This document shows positions 1-13,587 of a stretch of DNA of 64,000 nucleotides, in pieces; position 1 is the stretch's first letter; each line of letters begins with the position of its first letter. Source of the DNA: Aplectana chamaeleonis (lineage: Eukaryota; Nematoda; Chromadorea; Rhabditida; Cosmocercidae); NCBI GenBank assembly GCA_029168955.1, contig JAPDOI010000174.1, positions 558,001 through 622,000 of the forward strand, in the 5' to 3' direction. Below the pieces are notes generated by a model. The model saw only the letters and a list, made by a program, of their open reading frames with translations, did no database searches and had not been told where the DNA came from. The position numbers and the translations under genes were made by a program.

Positions 1-1756
1 GAAGGGTTACGACTTGTCATGGAAACCAGCAGTCGTTGGTTGGCCGAATGCACTAGTGTCAGCTTGTCTCACTCGTGCTTATCGAATTCGCCAGAGGGTC
101 TACTGCCTCATCGTCAAAATTACGCTCTGGTGCGTGAAGTTTCCCATATTTGCTATGGTTGCGGGGACGCATGTAAATCGCCTTGTAAGCTCCAGCTTCT
201 GTGGATGCTGTGGGGCAACACGGCAAGCACCCGCTGTTTTGCAGTTGGCTTTGCACGCCTTGGAGTTGAACAATTGGCTCAGCATGACTCAGTGGGTGGT
301 TCTTGCTCTGAATTGCCGGCGACTCCGCTTACTGCGGACAGTTGTTACTGCAAGGCAAGCGTCAACATTGAAATTGACCTCGTCATAACTGCAACCGCAG
401 CAGGAGCAGCGCCGGCTGGTTGTATCGACCAGGGGGGATGGGGCTAGCGGCCGCATTTCTCCGCAGAAACACACAGCTGTTTCTGTTCGAAAGGCTGCTG
501 TTTGCCCGCTCACGTCCCCGTTCAGTATCTCATCTTCCTACAGAATCCCCCCGTGACTGACCGATGACGTACACGGCGAGCACGGGGACTACGGTGGCTG
601 CTGATGGGATGGGCGCACTCATCTCTTCTCAGTCAGCCATTTTTCGGCTCGCAATCGAAACGAGAGCGTCGCCGTGGATCGATCGTCGTCCGCACGTTTG
701 TTTTGCTGCGTGGAGTGCGTGTGTGTGTCTCCGTCGATCCACAACTTTCAACGACGGTTACGGTATCTGTGAAGAGATAATCGATTGCTTTGAATTCTTT
801 TCTCTCTTTGGTGAATGAACAGCGATAGACGAATGTTAGGAAAAAAACATGCATGCGTCAATGAAAATTCTCAGAACACCTTCACTTGGAATGTACTGGG
901 AGAAACTGGAGATTTTTCGTACGCGCGGATTCCGAATGCTGCTATCCGGAATAGATATCTGAGGCTATTTCCATATGAATTTCGGCGTAAGGCTTCCAAC
1001 GTGTGCAAGGCTCATGAGCTTCTATACTCCGCAAATGTTTTCCGGGAGAAAACTTTCAAATGGCGGCTACTATTTAGTACTAGAGGTGGTCATCCTATGA
1101 TACAGTTGCCTGGTCTAAGTCCACTATTTGAGCAAAGTTTTAGTCAGTAGCAAGCCAGTAGCATTTTCCTTCAAGGTAAAAGGGATAACCCCGCTGGTAC
1201 AATGACTTTTCCACAATCCAAGTCATGTTTGTTGAAGCTTCTACGTTCTAGCTACTACTCATTTGGTAAATTCAGAGGTTTACCCAAATCGATTGATCGT
1301 TTTCTTACAGATTTCTTCTTTTCTTTCCTCCCCTGTTGGCTATTAGAAATACTTGCTTGGTTGCTTGGTTTTATTTATTAATTGGTTTTATTAATGATTT
1401 ATGCTATTTTTTATCACGTGGGTGGATTAATCTGCGTCAATAAAGGAAGGAAAGAAAGACCGTTTGTGGACACTTCTCCTGCAATGTCTTCTCGATTTTT
1501 CGATAGTCGATTGAGAATACTCGGGTTTTCGGGTATATTAGGGAATTTCAGTTTTTTCGAACATTCAATGTTCGAATATGTTCAGATGTTATTTTCGACT
1601 TCTCGATTTCCGTATATGTTCGAAATCGGACTTCTTCGAAGACTCGATTTCCTGATATTATTCGGGATTTGAAATCCTCGAGCATTCAAGCCTCGACTGA
1701 ATTGGAATTGAACCTATTCAAAAAGTCGATCGTTAATATTTGAGTCGAAGCAATTT
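1..1756. other. No supported gene; unique-looking AT/GC-mixed sequence
   Basis: Open frames here are short, overlap on both strands and show no recognisable domain or splice structure. The stretch 1480-1740 is rich in TCGA, TTCGAA and ATTCG words resembling the TTCGAATA-type repeats seen elsewhere in the window. I see nothing else to annotate. Confidence 0.4.
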
Positions 1757-1970
1757 AAAGTGTCCGAATGAGACTGTCCGCTCAAGCGGTCCGCGAGCGT
1801 ATTGATCGCCGTCGCGAAGGCATTTTTCGGACATGTGAATCGAATAGCAGGAATATCAGTCGAGTTATATCCGAGTCGTGAAAAAAGGTTTGTCCGGAAA
1901 ATGCCTTCGTGACGGCCGCTCGACACGCACGCCAACCGCGTGGGCGGACAGTTTCATTCGGGCAGACTTT
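1757..1970. mobile_element. Short inverted-repeat element (AAAGTGTCCGAATGAG family)
   Basis: The left end reads AAAGTGTCCGAATGAGACTG. The right end, read in reverse complement, begins AAAGTCTGCCCGAATGAAAC, so the two termini are imperfect inverted repeats. CG-rich arms (GTCCGC, GCGAAGGCAT) also pair internally. A second member with the same termini and an unlike interior sits at 16984-17140. There is no coding capacity, so this is a MITE or foldback element; the superfamily is unknown. Confidence 0.55.
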
Positions 1971-2779
1971 ATACTGTTTAACCGTGTCATGTTTCCTTTC
2001 ACCAATGTTTCCGCATATTCGATTGTTCAGTTTTATTGTATTTAGCACATAGTGTGCAAATGCCTTTTTCTTACGCTTACTTTATGTAAACGTGAAAAAC
2101 CATAACTGTTAGATTTCTGACCGATTGTAATTAAATCCCTCGGGGAGTACACTCTCATTTGCAATTTGGGTTCATTTTCAACATATAGCTCTGTGATCAC
2201 TAGGTCCATCCCTTTTGACATTTTGTGCTGGCGCAAACTACACCGTCAGGAGGGAGCCAAAACGGTCAATGCGATTCGTACCGACTGTGCATGACCGTCA
2301 GTACATTCCTCTGTACATCTAACTTTCATTCATATTTCGGTTTCGAATGATTTCCCAAATTGGATACGTTTTGGAAATAGACTTCACATACACAAGGGTA
2401 TCCGACGTCCTGACGTTTTTATAATTTTCACAGTACACTGCTGGGTGGCATTCAGAGAGTTCGACGCGCTGGTAAATGCAAGGCGGCGTTCAGAGTTTTC
2501 GGAGCGGGGGGGGGGGGACGCGATAGCAAACTATTACAAACATACTAAAAAACAATGAAAAGTGTATGTAATCGTAGAAGAGCGAGGCTGGCGGCAGCAC
2601 TGCCGCAAGTCTGTGAGGCCTTGTTGAGAGATGATGCGTCAAAAAGTGGCCACGTCTCAAAGCTCTCGCTGTGTGGCGTGTCGCCGGTCGATTCGATAAT
2701 GCAGAACTATGAAGGCTTGTTAGCACTGTATCCAATCGATGCGAACAACAACTGTTTCTTTTCCATCGCGCATAACTAT

Positions 2780-3440
2780 AAAGCGTTCTGAATGCGATCG
2801 CTTTGTGACAGAACTTCGGGATCGCGGCAGCGAAATCCGTTCTATTGCAACTCTGATAGTCATCGATTATCAACGGTCGCTGATCATCGTTCCTTCGCTG
2901 CCAGCTTAGCAGCTTGTTGCAATCGATATCGATTACATTTGGCGACAGGGGCGACCGACGGGGCTTGAAGGGCGACGAGGTGCAACGCACTGTTTTGACG
3001 CCGCGACGGCCTTCCGTCACTGCCCGCCAGCGGCAAGCGATGCGGCGAAGGTGATGATAAGGGGTCTGCAGAGTTGCAGCGACCGGCGAGTGGCCGCCGA
3101 GCGTCAGCCTTGACGCGGCGACAAAACGTTTCCGAACATTATCGTCGCCGCGTCGGTTGCACCGCGCTGGCAGTGACGCATGGCCGTCGCAGCGTCAAAA
3201 CACTGTGGTGCTCCCGCGTCGCCGTTCACGCTGCGTCGATCGCCCCCGTCGCCGAATGAGATCGATATTGCATTACCCAGCGCTGTTCGTCACTGCGAGC
3301 AACGCCGCGACATGAACTTTTACGGACCCCTTCAGAAAGCAGTTTTGTCGCCGCTGCAACTCTGCAGACCCCATAAGAACAAAATCGCTGCCATTAGCAT
3401 AAGAAGGTTTTGCGCTCAATAAAGGGGTTATGGTTGCGAA
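2780..3440. repeat. GC-rich imperfect inverted repeat
   Basis: Around 2925-3020 the strand reads ATCGATT...GGCGACAGGGGCGACCGACG...TTTTGACGCCGCGACGGCC. The reverse complement of about 3175-3275 reads ATCGATCTCATTCGGCGAC...TTTTGACGCTGCGACGGCC. The flanking parts (GTTGCAGCG, CTGCAGAGTTGCAGC) are also repeated. This looks like an old foldback element rather than a gene. Open frames across it are low-complexity shadows of the CG-rich repeat. Confidence 0.5.
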
Positions 3441-3489
3441 AAAATGAAGATATAGTCGGCTGCCTTGTTTTCCCCTCGCCACGCACACT

Positions 3490-5421
3490 CACGCAAAGGA
3501 GCCATTGAAATTTCGTTTTGACACAGTGTGAGGAGTTCGTCAACAAGCTGTGGAGAAAAATTAGCTTAACGGACGACCATAAAATTACGGGAGCCTCCCC
3601 GGTGGGTCTAAAGTCCGCCCGCTATCAAAAACCTCCTCGGGACGCTCCCGTTCCCTCATGAATACGGCCACCGGTCTCTATTTACAGAAAAAAAGGTATT
3701 CAAATTGTGTTAAAGTATATCATATCATTAGGTCTCCAAACTAAGCGTATAGTATCGACCCCGAGCTGTCCTCAACACGATTTCAAGAGGAAACCCTAAA
3801 TGAGATTGAAAAAATATGGCTAAACCAGCATTTTTAAGCCTCTACACGCAAAAACATTCATACCTTTATCAAGGTGGTAACCGAATTAGTCTTCGCCTTA
3901 ATGAACAATGAATGCTACAATAAGATTCTCTTCTCTGTCCTCAGGCTGGAACTGAATTCTTTAATTGTAAGAAGAAATTGTGTCACTGCTGGCTCCAAAC
4001 GGCTTGTTGTCGATATTCTTGCAACTGTTGTTTGTTTGTTCTGATACTTGCTTGTGTACTTTCAATGTATGGCTTATTTGAATGCCCTACGCATTGTTTC
4101 TTGAGGGTGGTAGCCTTTAGGATGAAATCATTATAGGATGCCTCGTTAACGATGGTTCGCACTTAGCCGTAGTTTGCCAATGGGGAGCATGGGCCCCTCT
4201 AAATTATTACCTCGCAGGCGTCGCACTGCGACCAGCTCGTCGCGGCGCGACGAAAGGACGTTTCTTTACAGTAAAGGTATAAGAAGGTTCGGCACGCCGA
4301 GCTGGCTCAGGCTAATCGGTTTGCCAATGGGAAAGACAGAGGCCTGTTCACCGAATCAACTTGGACAGGGGAGGTGATCAAGAATGGCGACGTATCTTTC
4401 GAACAGAAAAGGTGTAAAAAGTAATGCAAGTGCAAGGATTTGAGTGGTTGCAAAAGTTCAATCAAGGCATGAAATACATAAATATATGAAAAACGGATGA
4501 AATAGTAAAAAAAGTTGATACAAGGTACAAGAACTTGAATTCAGGTGTAACTGAATTAAATGGGAAAAACGGGTGAAAATTGAATAAGTGAATAAATAAT
4601 AATAGTAATAATAAATGAAAAAAACCTGAACATTGTTTTGTTATACTTATCTTCGTGCATAAACTTCTCTATCATTCCGTGTTAGCTTGCCTGCCGCAAA
4701 TTACCTTCCCATACTCAACCCCTAACTTGTCCAACTGGAGCAGTACATTCAGCAGCAAAGGTATTGTGAATATTTACTGAAATATTTACTAAAAAAGAAG
4801 AGTTTTTCATCGCTTCAAATTATTTGTGGCTCAGAGCCAAGCGATTACAGTCCCGCGGGCACCAAGTATACTTCGGCAACTTGAACATTTTTTCGTATAA
4901 TCGAGTATTCGAATGGCTCGAAATCGACTGTTTCAGTCGATATCAAGACTCGATGACTCGACCTAAAGGCACAGTACACCCTCTTGTGTAGGAGACCCCT
5001 CCTATATAACATGTGCCAAATGCGAGATCTCAATTCCAAATAAGCGAGATATAAGCGACCACCATGGACCCGACCCCCTCCAGCCACCATCACAGGCCCG
5101 GTCCCCTTCCTGATTTTCAATCTCAGTAGCGGCTAGATATGGATGATTTTCAACCAAGTCGTCGTTCTTCACTCCCTTTTCAATCCATCTCCTCATCCTG
5201 TTTTGCTCTCGTGCCGCGACTGCGAATCAAGAGAACTACAGGCCTGAGACAACTCGTCCACCAAATGTTTGCCCTCAAAATACAGGCATTTTCAAGGAGC
5301 CATATCTCCGTTCGTAAGGGGTCTTAGACGATTTCAGAAATACCAATGTGATCAGAGTGTGATCCTCTTCCAGATGAGGATAAAACCTAAAAAAAAATTT
5401 CTGGGTGTCCTGTGCCTTTAA
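3490..5421. other. Intergenic sequence, nothing recognised
   Basis: No convincing exon, RNA gene or repeat boundary was seen. An A-rich stretch with (AAT) runs lies near 4590-4620. The 4880-4950 segment has TCGA-rich words like those near 1500-1700. Confidence 0.35.
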
Positions 5422-5957
5422 AGGCAGTGGTCGCGATCAACTATGCTTGTCGTCTTTTTCTCTCTAAACCCTTTTCTGGGTCTCGAGTAGTAGGACCTAT
5501 GAGAAAAAATCGCGGAAAAACCACTGTTTCAGGGCAAATCTGAAGCCTAAATTTCTTGTCTTTTGATTGTGGACGAGCCCACTCCACATCATCGGCATCG
5601 ATGATCTCTAATATCAAAGACAACAGCTGGCTTGAAATTGAATCTCAATCAATGAACCGACTCATCTAGCCAAAAACATTGACTATAGTGCTTTCTTTCG
5701 TTGCTCAACTGTTTTTATTTGATAAATTTGCTTTTAGTTCCTCCTCTGAATGTCGATGATTTTTGACTGCTCGGCATGAGACTGCGATCTTTTTGGTCGG
5801 CGCTGTGCACGTGTGCACGAACTGGAAACTTAGGGTCTTAATAACCATAAATCTAGCCCGTTTTTCACCGCGCTACCTTCATAGTTTCTCAGCTGTTTTT
5901 GATCTACGCTGATTTTTGTACTTTTTTCGATAACGTTTTTCATCGTGACCACTGCCT
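5422..5957. mobile_element. TTAA-flanked MITE (AGGCAGTGTTCACGAT family)
   Basis: The terminus AGGCAGTGGTCGCGATC at the left is matched at the right by the reverse complement AGGCAGTGGTCACGATG. A perfect TTAA lies directly outside each end (5418-5421 and 5958-5961), as expected for a TTAA-specific (piggyBac-like) cut-and-paste insertion. There is no transposase, so the element is non-autonomous. Relatives sit at 14237-14663, 29376-29812 and 36733-36982. Confidence 0.65.
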
Positions 5958-5961
5958 TTAA

Positions 5962-8551
5962 GTATAGTACCGAGGAAGACGTGATGATATTTGAAATGAA
6001 AAAAATGGGGGGGGGGAGTTTAAATTTGTCATAAAAACTAAAAATTTCCGTTGAAAAAAAACTTAAACGATTTGAAAAATGTCCAGTGTTTTTTTTTCAG
6101 AATTTTCGGTCGCAAAAGTGTTGGTCTTTCGAACATATAGCAATGCCAAATCATTATTTTTGCCATGAAACTCAACATTTAAGAATAGAAGTGTTATAAG
6201 GCATAAATGAATCTAACGAGCCATATCTATCCATCCTGCAATCAATAGAGGCACCAAATCAGTCTTCATCAGTGTGGTCCACTCATTATCGGAAAGGCCC
6301 AGCCTTCATCGTCGAAGCCGTCTGTACAACTCGTCCGAGTCCCAGCTCTCCTCGCCCCAGCAAAATCTTGGCTGTCTGATGTCTCACGCAAAGGATTGGG
6401 AGATAGTTTGCTGCTGGCAACTGTAGCGAGGCGCGAGACTGCGTATAATTACTCTATCCTATAATGATTTTATCCTAAAGACCCCCTCCCTTTCATGGTA
6501 CCCTTTTGTTTTTATTCTTCTCTACTTCGCGTGGACTTTGCACCTATAAATAACCTAAAGACTTTTTGTGATTTTACTATTCGAATGGTAAATCATGATG
6601 GTTTCCACTGAAATCGATAGCAACTGAGGGATTCCTTCACAACATTAATTTGGAATTTAAAGCTAGGCTCATTCCGAGCTCATAAATTGTAATCGCAACT
6701 GAGAAGAGAGAATCGTGTAATAGATAAATTTCGTAGGAATGGTCAGCCAATGATCAGGAAGTTTTGGAAATAGCTTTATTGAATTACATAGAACATTACC
6801 CATAACCTGCTTTGATTGAATACTATATACATATAATGATGGGTAGAAATGAACAGGATTCTGAAAAAATACGTAAAAATTACAAGGGGAAATTGGATCA
6901 AAAAAGACGAAATTAATATGAAAGGCAAACCAAATGAAAATCATGAAAGCTAGGGTGAAAATCAAAAACATCAATTGAGCGAAATCCAAAACACCGATAA
7001 GAACATAATCTGGAAAATTTCAGAGGAACGTTAAAAAAGAAGGAATGTTCCTGAAATTGAAAAATAACACGAAACGTACTACCAAGCAACTTGTTTCATT
7101 TGGCTTAGTTCTCGTGATTTTCGACGTCAGAATGTGGCTTATAGTACGAACGGCAGCGAAGTTGCGATTTCGTTAGCCCGTCACGCCTGCTATGCCCGCC
7201 CCGCCACCTTCTGACGAGAATGTGAACCCGTAGACGACTTCGATGCAAACTCAGACATTCGCCGGGACCGACCCCGCTCGAACGGGGTCCATCCCCAGAT
7301 TTCTGTCGAGTCGGACCCCTTAGCATTGTTCCTCCACGTAGTCCCAAATGAGAAGACATGGGGGGGGGAATGAATTTTACTTTTCCCCCACGTCGTCTTA
7401 GTTGGAAGTGAGGGGCGAGAACGGAAAGGGGTTCAACCCGACAGAAATCTGCGGTCGGACTCGTTGAGTTTCTGAGGAGCCCTGCCGCGATCGCCAATCA
7501 ATGTCGCGCGCGATAGAGCAACTCCTCCTCATTTGTGCGAATTTTTTTTGGAAGAGCAGACGAGTGTCAAAAAAAAAATTTCTTTTATGACTGTTTCGGA
7601 TTTGTTTTTTTTTGCATATGTTCTCCTTAAACTTTTCAATGTAGTGTATTATGATTTCTAGAAATAATTCCGCTTTTGGGGAGCAATTTTAGTCAAAACT
7701 TCGAACCATCTAGAATCCGATTTGTAAAATTTCATTTTTCGAAAATGCATTTTTCCATTTTCACAGTCATCATAGATCAAATTTTGAAAAGAGATTCTTA
7801 AGCCCAAGCGAATCCTAGAAGCGGATAGAAACGCCGAGCTTGGAAACCACCAGTTGATCCACGCAGCGCGAAAACTCGTCCAACCCTAACTGCTTGTCCC
7901 ACAAATTGTCCGCTTTGAGAATCCCTTACAAAGATTGAAGCCTCTATTTCGACCATTTTTTCTAGTCATTTTTCCTTTAGTGCTTGTAAGAACAAGCCAA
8001 AAGCTCTATATTTAACCGAAAAAAACGGAGACCGTTTTCATCGTGAGTACTGCCTTCAATTCCCCAAGCCTATTTAGATTGATCCATAGCGAGGTATCGT
8101 CCTTGCTCTTGTATGCTTGCTTTTAGGCGAGTGAGGGTCGACGCTTGATTCGCAGCTGTCTATTGCTACCTTTCCTAAAGATTTTTTTCATAGTAAAAAT
8201 CTAGTTCTTGCTATGACTGGCGGCTCTATTCACTGAAACCCCGCCTTCCATTTAAAAAGGATTCTGAAAGATCGACACGTCTGCAAAGCTTTTTTCTGCA
8301 AGCTGTGGAGGATAGACGAGGTAACAACGTGATATGTAGCGATTCACCCGTTGACAATTCAGTAAATCAAAAAAAAGCAAAAATATGAAGCATACCCTCC
8401 AGACGACCATGATGCTCGTGATTTCTAAAACCAAATGGTACCCGAGTATATCTCGCAGAAAGATCATGCATTTTACGGTGCAACGCCCTCCCCCCACCCC
8501 ATCACCAGGCGGAAGGCAAGGCGCTATGGTGGATCCGTGAAAGGTGCGGAC
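5962..8551. other. Intergenic sequence, nothing recognised
   Basis: Frames are AT-rich and uninformative, with G runs near 6007 and 7361. The word ATCGTGAGTACTGCC at 8040 resembles one terminus of the TTAA MITE family, but no partner terminus was found. Confidence 0.35.
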
Positions 8552-8796
8552 AAGGGATGAGCGGAACAAAAATACGAAATTTCGGAAATCTGGTATCAGA
8601 ACAAATTTTTTTCTCGGCTTTCTGAAATTGGGCGCGAAACGCCGGAAAATGCGCGGAAATGCGGTTTCGGGAACGCGAAACGCGGAAGAATTCAGAAATC
8701 CTCTAATGCTTTCTTCCTCCACGATGACCCGATATTTTCGCATTCCGCAGAGTTTTTTTTTGCGGTTTTCGGAACGCGGAACTCCTCTCATCCCTG
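8552..8796. mobile_element. hAT-like MITE, 245 bp
   Basis: The termini are AAGGGATGAGCGGAAC at the left and, in reverse complement, CAGGGATGAGAGGAGTTCC at the right. They are flanked by an 8-bp target duplication with one mismatch, GTGCGGAC at 8544-8551 and GTGTGGAC at 8797-8804. Eight-bp duplications with CAGGG-type ends are a hAT hallmark. The interior is non-coding. Confidence 0.65.
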
Positions 8797-8804
8797 GTGT
8801 GGAC

Positions 8805-10790
8805 CCCTTCCATCGGCTTGGAAATTCGTGCGGCCCCCTCTCCCTAGCTTTGCCATTCGTACGGTCCCCCTTCCTTCAGCCTGAAAATTGGTACGGCTTC
8901 CACGTAACTCATAAGTGTGTTTTCAAGATGAATCTGAGATTTAACACAATGCGATGGTTTACAGGATAATTTTCTATAGAATTTTTTTTGTACCGTTGAA
9001 TACCGACAGTTTAACCTCCCACCTCTTCTCGCCGCCCAATTCTGCAGCTCGCACTTAGAACAAAGTCGGAAAAATTTCGCTCGCGCCAACTTTGATAGAG
9101 GTGTGGAAATGAGCTAGTCAACCAAATTCTGGATGCGTTTCATCTGACTGGAGAGTTGCAGATAGTCCCGATTGAAGTTTTTCTTGTATTTTTTGGATTC
9201 GCTCTATATTCCGGTGTCCTCCCTATTAAGACCAGTATGAAATGATGCTGACATTTAACCGAAATCTAATTCGACTCGAAATAGGGAAATTCCTATTGAC
9301 CCAAAATACGATCCGGCGTGAAAAAATGCAGATTTCGAGATATCCGAGATGAAATGAATTAGAAATCGAGGAATATAACAATTCAATAGCATAAAAACAG
9401 ATAAAGATCGTATAATACCTGAATTATCGACTATATGAAAGGGATTTGAATCGAAAAAGAAGTATATGAGCAATCGCACAGATTTGTAGACAGGATATCA
9501 TGGATAAGTGCGCAAATTAACGCACTGCAACTATAGCCACTATAAGGTTTGAAATTTAAAAGTCTTCAGGAGACCTATAAAATTTTCGCGATTAAAACAT
9601 GTAAAACACCGAAAAACGCCTCTTGTTTACAGCAATGAGAATGTTCTTTCCATTTTAACTTGGGATCGTATGCAGAAGCGAAGCCCAAGATCAAAAGCTT
9701 TAGAGCATTTTTAGCAACTTCTTGAATTCGGTTATCACAGCAAGAAGCGTTCGCTTTTTCGCCGGAACATCCTTATCACGAGTTATATGTCACCGAGGCA
9801 TACTGCCCCGCTGCTGATGATAATCAAAATCGAGGGCTCACTAGAGATTCCTCAGAGTTTAGATATAACGATCAAGGACGCTCCATGGCGTCAGGAGCAA
9901 CGAAGACGTTGCCATAGTGGTGTGGCGAGCAGCTCGACGCTAGTGCCACATATATGTGAAGGAAACCCAAATGAAATGAGTCTATTGATCTACCAGCTTC
10001 TTGGAATCAGTTTCAAACTGATGGAAGCTATCACGGTACTTTGGAAAAAGGTTGTGCATGTATACTTTACACTGTGAGTATAGAGGCTTTAAATGGTACT
10101 CTTCTCTATGGGTGGGTTTTTGCGGATCAACTCGCACATCATTCAGCGACAACGTGCGAGCTGGCTGGTGGAAGCTGTCTTCTTCTGAAAAGGCAACAAT
10201 TCGCCCGTAACTTTGTGTCTCCCAACCTCGTTTGAGCTGAACGGAACTCACCAATGTATAGATGGTCACCAGGAAGCACATTTGTCAGCAAAGAGTTCTC
10301 CTCATGATGAATCATTTGAGGGCACAGCACATGCGTAGTGTTGCCGTGCTTATGAAGTGTCTCACACGGCGTCTGAATTGAAAACCACTCAAAATAGTTT
10401 ATTCAGAGAAATCTCACACAGAATGATTTTCTAGTCAAAATTCAACGTCAACAGGTTCTTACTTCAGGGTTGCCTTTCACCTACGAAGAGATGACGGATA
10501 CACCGATTTCAAATGAAAACTACAGAAAAAATCTGAAAGCCACAGCTACAAGGATTTAGTTGATTTCAACGGACATCTTTCTGTAAAAAACGACAACTAA
10601 CCCCTCTCCACAGAATTTACTACAAAGTACTGGATTGGTCGTGAAGCCTGCCCAACCCAACCTGGGAGATTGTCTTGCAACACTCAACCACAGCCTCTAT
10701 GGCGTTCTCACTTAGCTGCTTGACAGACTTCATCAAATCGTCCCTCCCTTCAACCGTTACTTCATGATGTTGTCGGCATAGGTCCTAGTA
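8805..10790. other. Intergenic sequence, nothing recognised
   Basis: Several frames of 60-100 codons overlap on both strands near 9780-10330, with no domain, no consistent splice sites and no repeat boundary that I can defend. Confidence 0.35.
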
Positions 10791-10893
10791 AGACTTTGCG
10801 TTCACTATTGAAGGTTGGCGCAAACTCGGTGCCATGTGCTATAACACAGGCGCACCGAGTTCGCGCCAACCTCCAATGGGGAACGCAAAGTCT
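10791..10893. repeat. 103-bp hairpin element
   Basis: AGACTTTGCGTTC at 10791-10803 pairs with GAACGCAAAGTCT at 10881-10893. GGTTGGCGCAAACTCGGTGC inside it pairs with GCACCGAGTTCGCGCCAACC. Only about 17 nt remain as the loop. No target duplication was identified. Confidence 0.65.
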
Positions 10894-11166
10894 CAGTCGG
10901 ATCCTTGCCGATGTTACCTTTTGCTTCGGAGCGAAATTCTATGTTTCCTCGCGTACATGTGCAGATCGAAAGGAGTGATAGCGAGAGAGCGTGCGGGAGA
11001 AGGAGAAGCGACATACACGCACGCGATGAACCCGAGTGAGTTTCACATCAACAAAGAGGGTGATCAGGTATGACCACATAACAGCAAACAGCGATCAAAA
11101 TCAAAAACTTGTAAGGTTTTTGGGAAGCGTTCAAATCCATGGACCAAGTACCAAAGCTACGATTTG

Positions 11167-11400
11167 AACAATTAGGGGGGACGTCGATCGAATTCACAGC
11201 GCGGGAGCGGTTCCGCTGGCACACGTGACGAGTGCGGCGCAAATCCGCTGCTTGCACGTCGTCGTTGGAGCACGTTGACCGAGCGCCAATTAGTTTTTTT
11301 ATTAGAGGGCCCACGGCTAACGCGTCCCAACGACGACCTGAACGCAGCGGTATTCCGCCGCGCACGCCACGTGTGAATTGCTCCCGAGTTTTCGCTCAAG
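11167..11400. repeat. Degenerate inverted repeat related to the 20561-21112 foldback
   Basis: The left side (GAATTCACAGCGCGGGAGC, CACACGTGACG) and the right side in reverse complement (GGGAGCAATTCACACGTGGC) are alike. AGAGGGCCCACGGCTAACGCG in the centre resembles the loop edge of the 20561-21112 element. Heavily diverged. Confidence 0.35.
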
Positions 11401-12000
11401 AAAACTTTTACGTGCGCCAACTTCCTGAGGCAGATTGGTTTGTCAACACGGTGCAGACTGACTTCCGTCTACTCGAAAGTTGCTGTCCGTATGGACTCTA
11501 CGGAGCAGAGCAGGCTGCCTGACATTTACATCAGGGCGTCGGGTATGAAAATGTGGGATCAAAAAGCAAAACATAAGAAGCCAGCTGTAGATCGTCGGTT
11601 TCTACCGGCATCACATTTACGACCCCTTCCGTCCCTTGTGTCGCAACCCACTGTCCTTCCTTCCAATTTGTGAAGTTCCCAAGCGATTATTCTCGCTGAA
11701 GCAGATTTTGATTAGCTCACACTTTCAACATATATGAAACTGGTTTAGGGAAGTTGGTGAATGGAAATGCTGAGCGGTTGTAATGAGTGACGAACAGAGA
11801 AGGTGCGGAAGTGGAGCTGCTGCTTGTTCCCTCAGATTGGCAAAGAAATGTCTCCGGAGTTTTCAGCCCTTCTCAAAACGCGTCGCGCGCTTCTCAAGAT
11901 ACATGTTTTCCTATCCATTTTCTTCGCCACAAAAAGGTTCAGAATTAGCATGAAAAAAATTGACACAATCTCTTTTTTTTAAATCTACACTTGGTGATGT

Positions 12001-12168
12001 CCTGCACACTCCCACTGCGGTCCTGCTAACTTTATATGACCTCCTGCACACTTTCTCTGAAGTTCTGCGCACTGCCAATGGGGTCCTGCCCCCTATCTAT
12101 CACGTCCTGCACACTCCCACTGAGTTCCTGCACACTATCGATAACGACCTGCACACTTCCCAAACCCT
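12001..12168. repeat. 21-bp minisatellite, about eight units
   Basis: Units begin CCTGCACACTCCCACTG and repeat every 21 bp with substitutions. Because 21 is a multiple of three, the array is open in more than one frame and encodes a Ser-Cys-Thr-Leu-type heptad, which explains the overlapping open frames here. I do not consider it a gene. Confidence 0.65.
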
Positions 12169-12703
12169 TGCGATTCTGTACGGCGCCCCATCCACTACTA
12201 ATAAATACCTCCCGCCTTGATTAGAGCTTAGCCCTTCTAGCGCTAGACGACTCATAGAAGTTTACATGGCCCACGGCAAAACGCCCCACGGACAAACTCA
12301 AAAAAAAACGCCCCTCGGACAAACCATCCCATACATGATTTTGTAAATCATTATCAGGTCATTTCGTTTTTTTCCTTTCGTCAAGCGTTTGCAATCCCAG
12401 GCTCCGGTTTCTCATAGTGCTACTAGGAACGTCAGTGTAACTAAGTCCAAAACAACGTAAATGATCCCTCTTTGTAAGGAGAGTATATGGTGGTGCCATA
12501 TTCCGAATGGGACGAATATATGTCTAAAAAGCACGGAGAAGAACAGCAGAGTTTTTAGTTTTAAGAGATTTGAATAAATTATAAACTCTGAAAGTAGCCT
12601 TGCTTGCGATTTTTTGGACATGCTCATCAAAACTTAAATTTCACAAATTAGGAACCCTAGATCCACAATTTTCTCCACGACTCCGAAGCGGTACCATGCA
12701 CAC

Positions 12704-13137
12704 CAGGGCTGTGCGTTAATAACGTTAACGTGTTAACGCGGTTTTTTTTTCAAAAATTAACGATTAACGGTTAACGAAAAAGTCCCGAAATCACGTTAAT
12801 TTTTATTTCGTTAATATTCCATCCATCTATGCTTTTTTGCATGTCAGGATTCCTATTCTTGAAGAGTATTCGTTTATTGTTCTGGCTGATAGTATTAATA
12901 ATCCGTGAAGATGATTTCCAAGTTTGGAGTGTACGGACTGCGGTGTTTGGTATGGAACGTGTTTCATGTTTTTTTGGGACGTCTGGTTATTTATCGATTT
13001 TCGTGGTGGTCAGGTAATGTTTTCAAAATTGTTAACGAAATGCAAAATTAACGTGTTAACGCATTAACGGATTAACGCGGTTTTTTTAATTAACGATTAA
13101 CGGTTAACGAAAAAAATTTCATTAACGCACACCCCTG
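12704..13137. mobile_element. hAT-like MITE, 434 bp
   Basis: The ends are CAGGGCTGTGCGTTAA and, in reverse complement at the right, CAGGGGTGTGCGTTAATG. A perfect 8-bp target duplication ATGCACAC lies at 12696-12703 and 13138-13145. Subterminal regions are packed with GTTAACG and TTAACG words in both orientations, typical of hAT transposase-binding repeats. There is no coding capacity. Confidence 0.8.
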
Positions 13138-13587
13138 ATGCACACTATACTATGTGCGGAGTCGAATAATACTGGAATTTTCGAATACCGTATTTTCTCT
13201 TTCAAAAGTACATGTACTTCTATTACTCAGGACCCAACTTCATATGTACTTCTATTAGAGGTGTACTTCAAATAGAGGCTGTACTTCTAATTCGCAGCCC
13301 TTTCTTTTTGGTGTACTTCTATTAGAGGTGTACTTCTAATAGAGGACGTACTTCTACTATGTGGCGCAACTTTTTTGAATTTCCAATCGTAGACTGTTCG
13401 CATTTCTAGCAGAGATTTCCAGTATACACCGGAATTTCGTATGTATTGAAATTACAGACAGCAACCCCGAAAACTTAGCCACTTAGGCTCAATCGAATTG
13501 AGGCTTTCACGATCACTGATATCATATTTCCAAAACCATTACCAAAATTGTATGAGTTTGGTATCGCTTTTGTTGAGACGCGCTTTA

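Noticed and set aside
2490..3020. Minus-strand frame of 176 codons
   Set aside because: It spans one arm of the CG-rich inverted repeat; a similar broken frame occurs in the other arm.
7105..7497. Minus-strand frame of 130 codons
   Set aside because: Arg, Gly and Pro-rich composition from a CG-rich patch, no homology recognised and no splice context.
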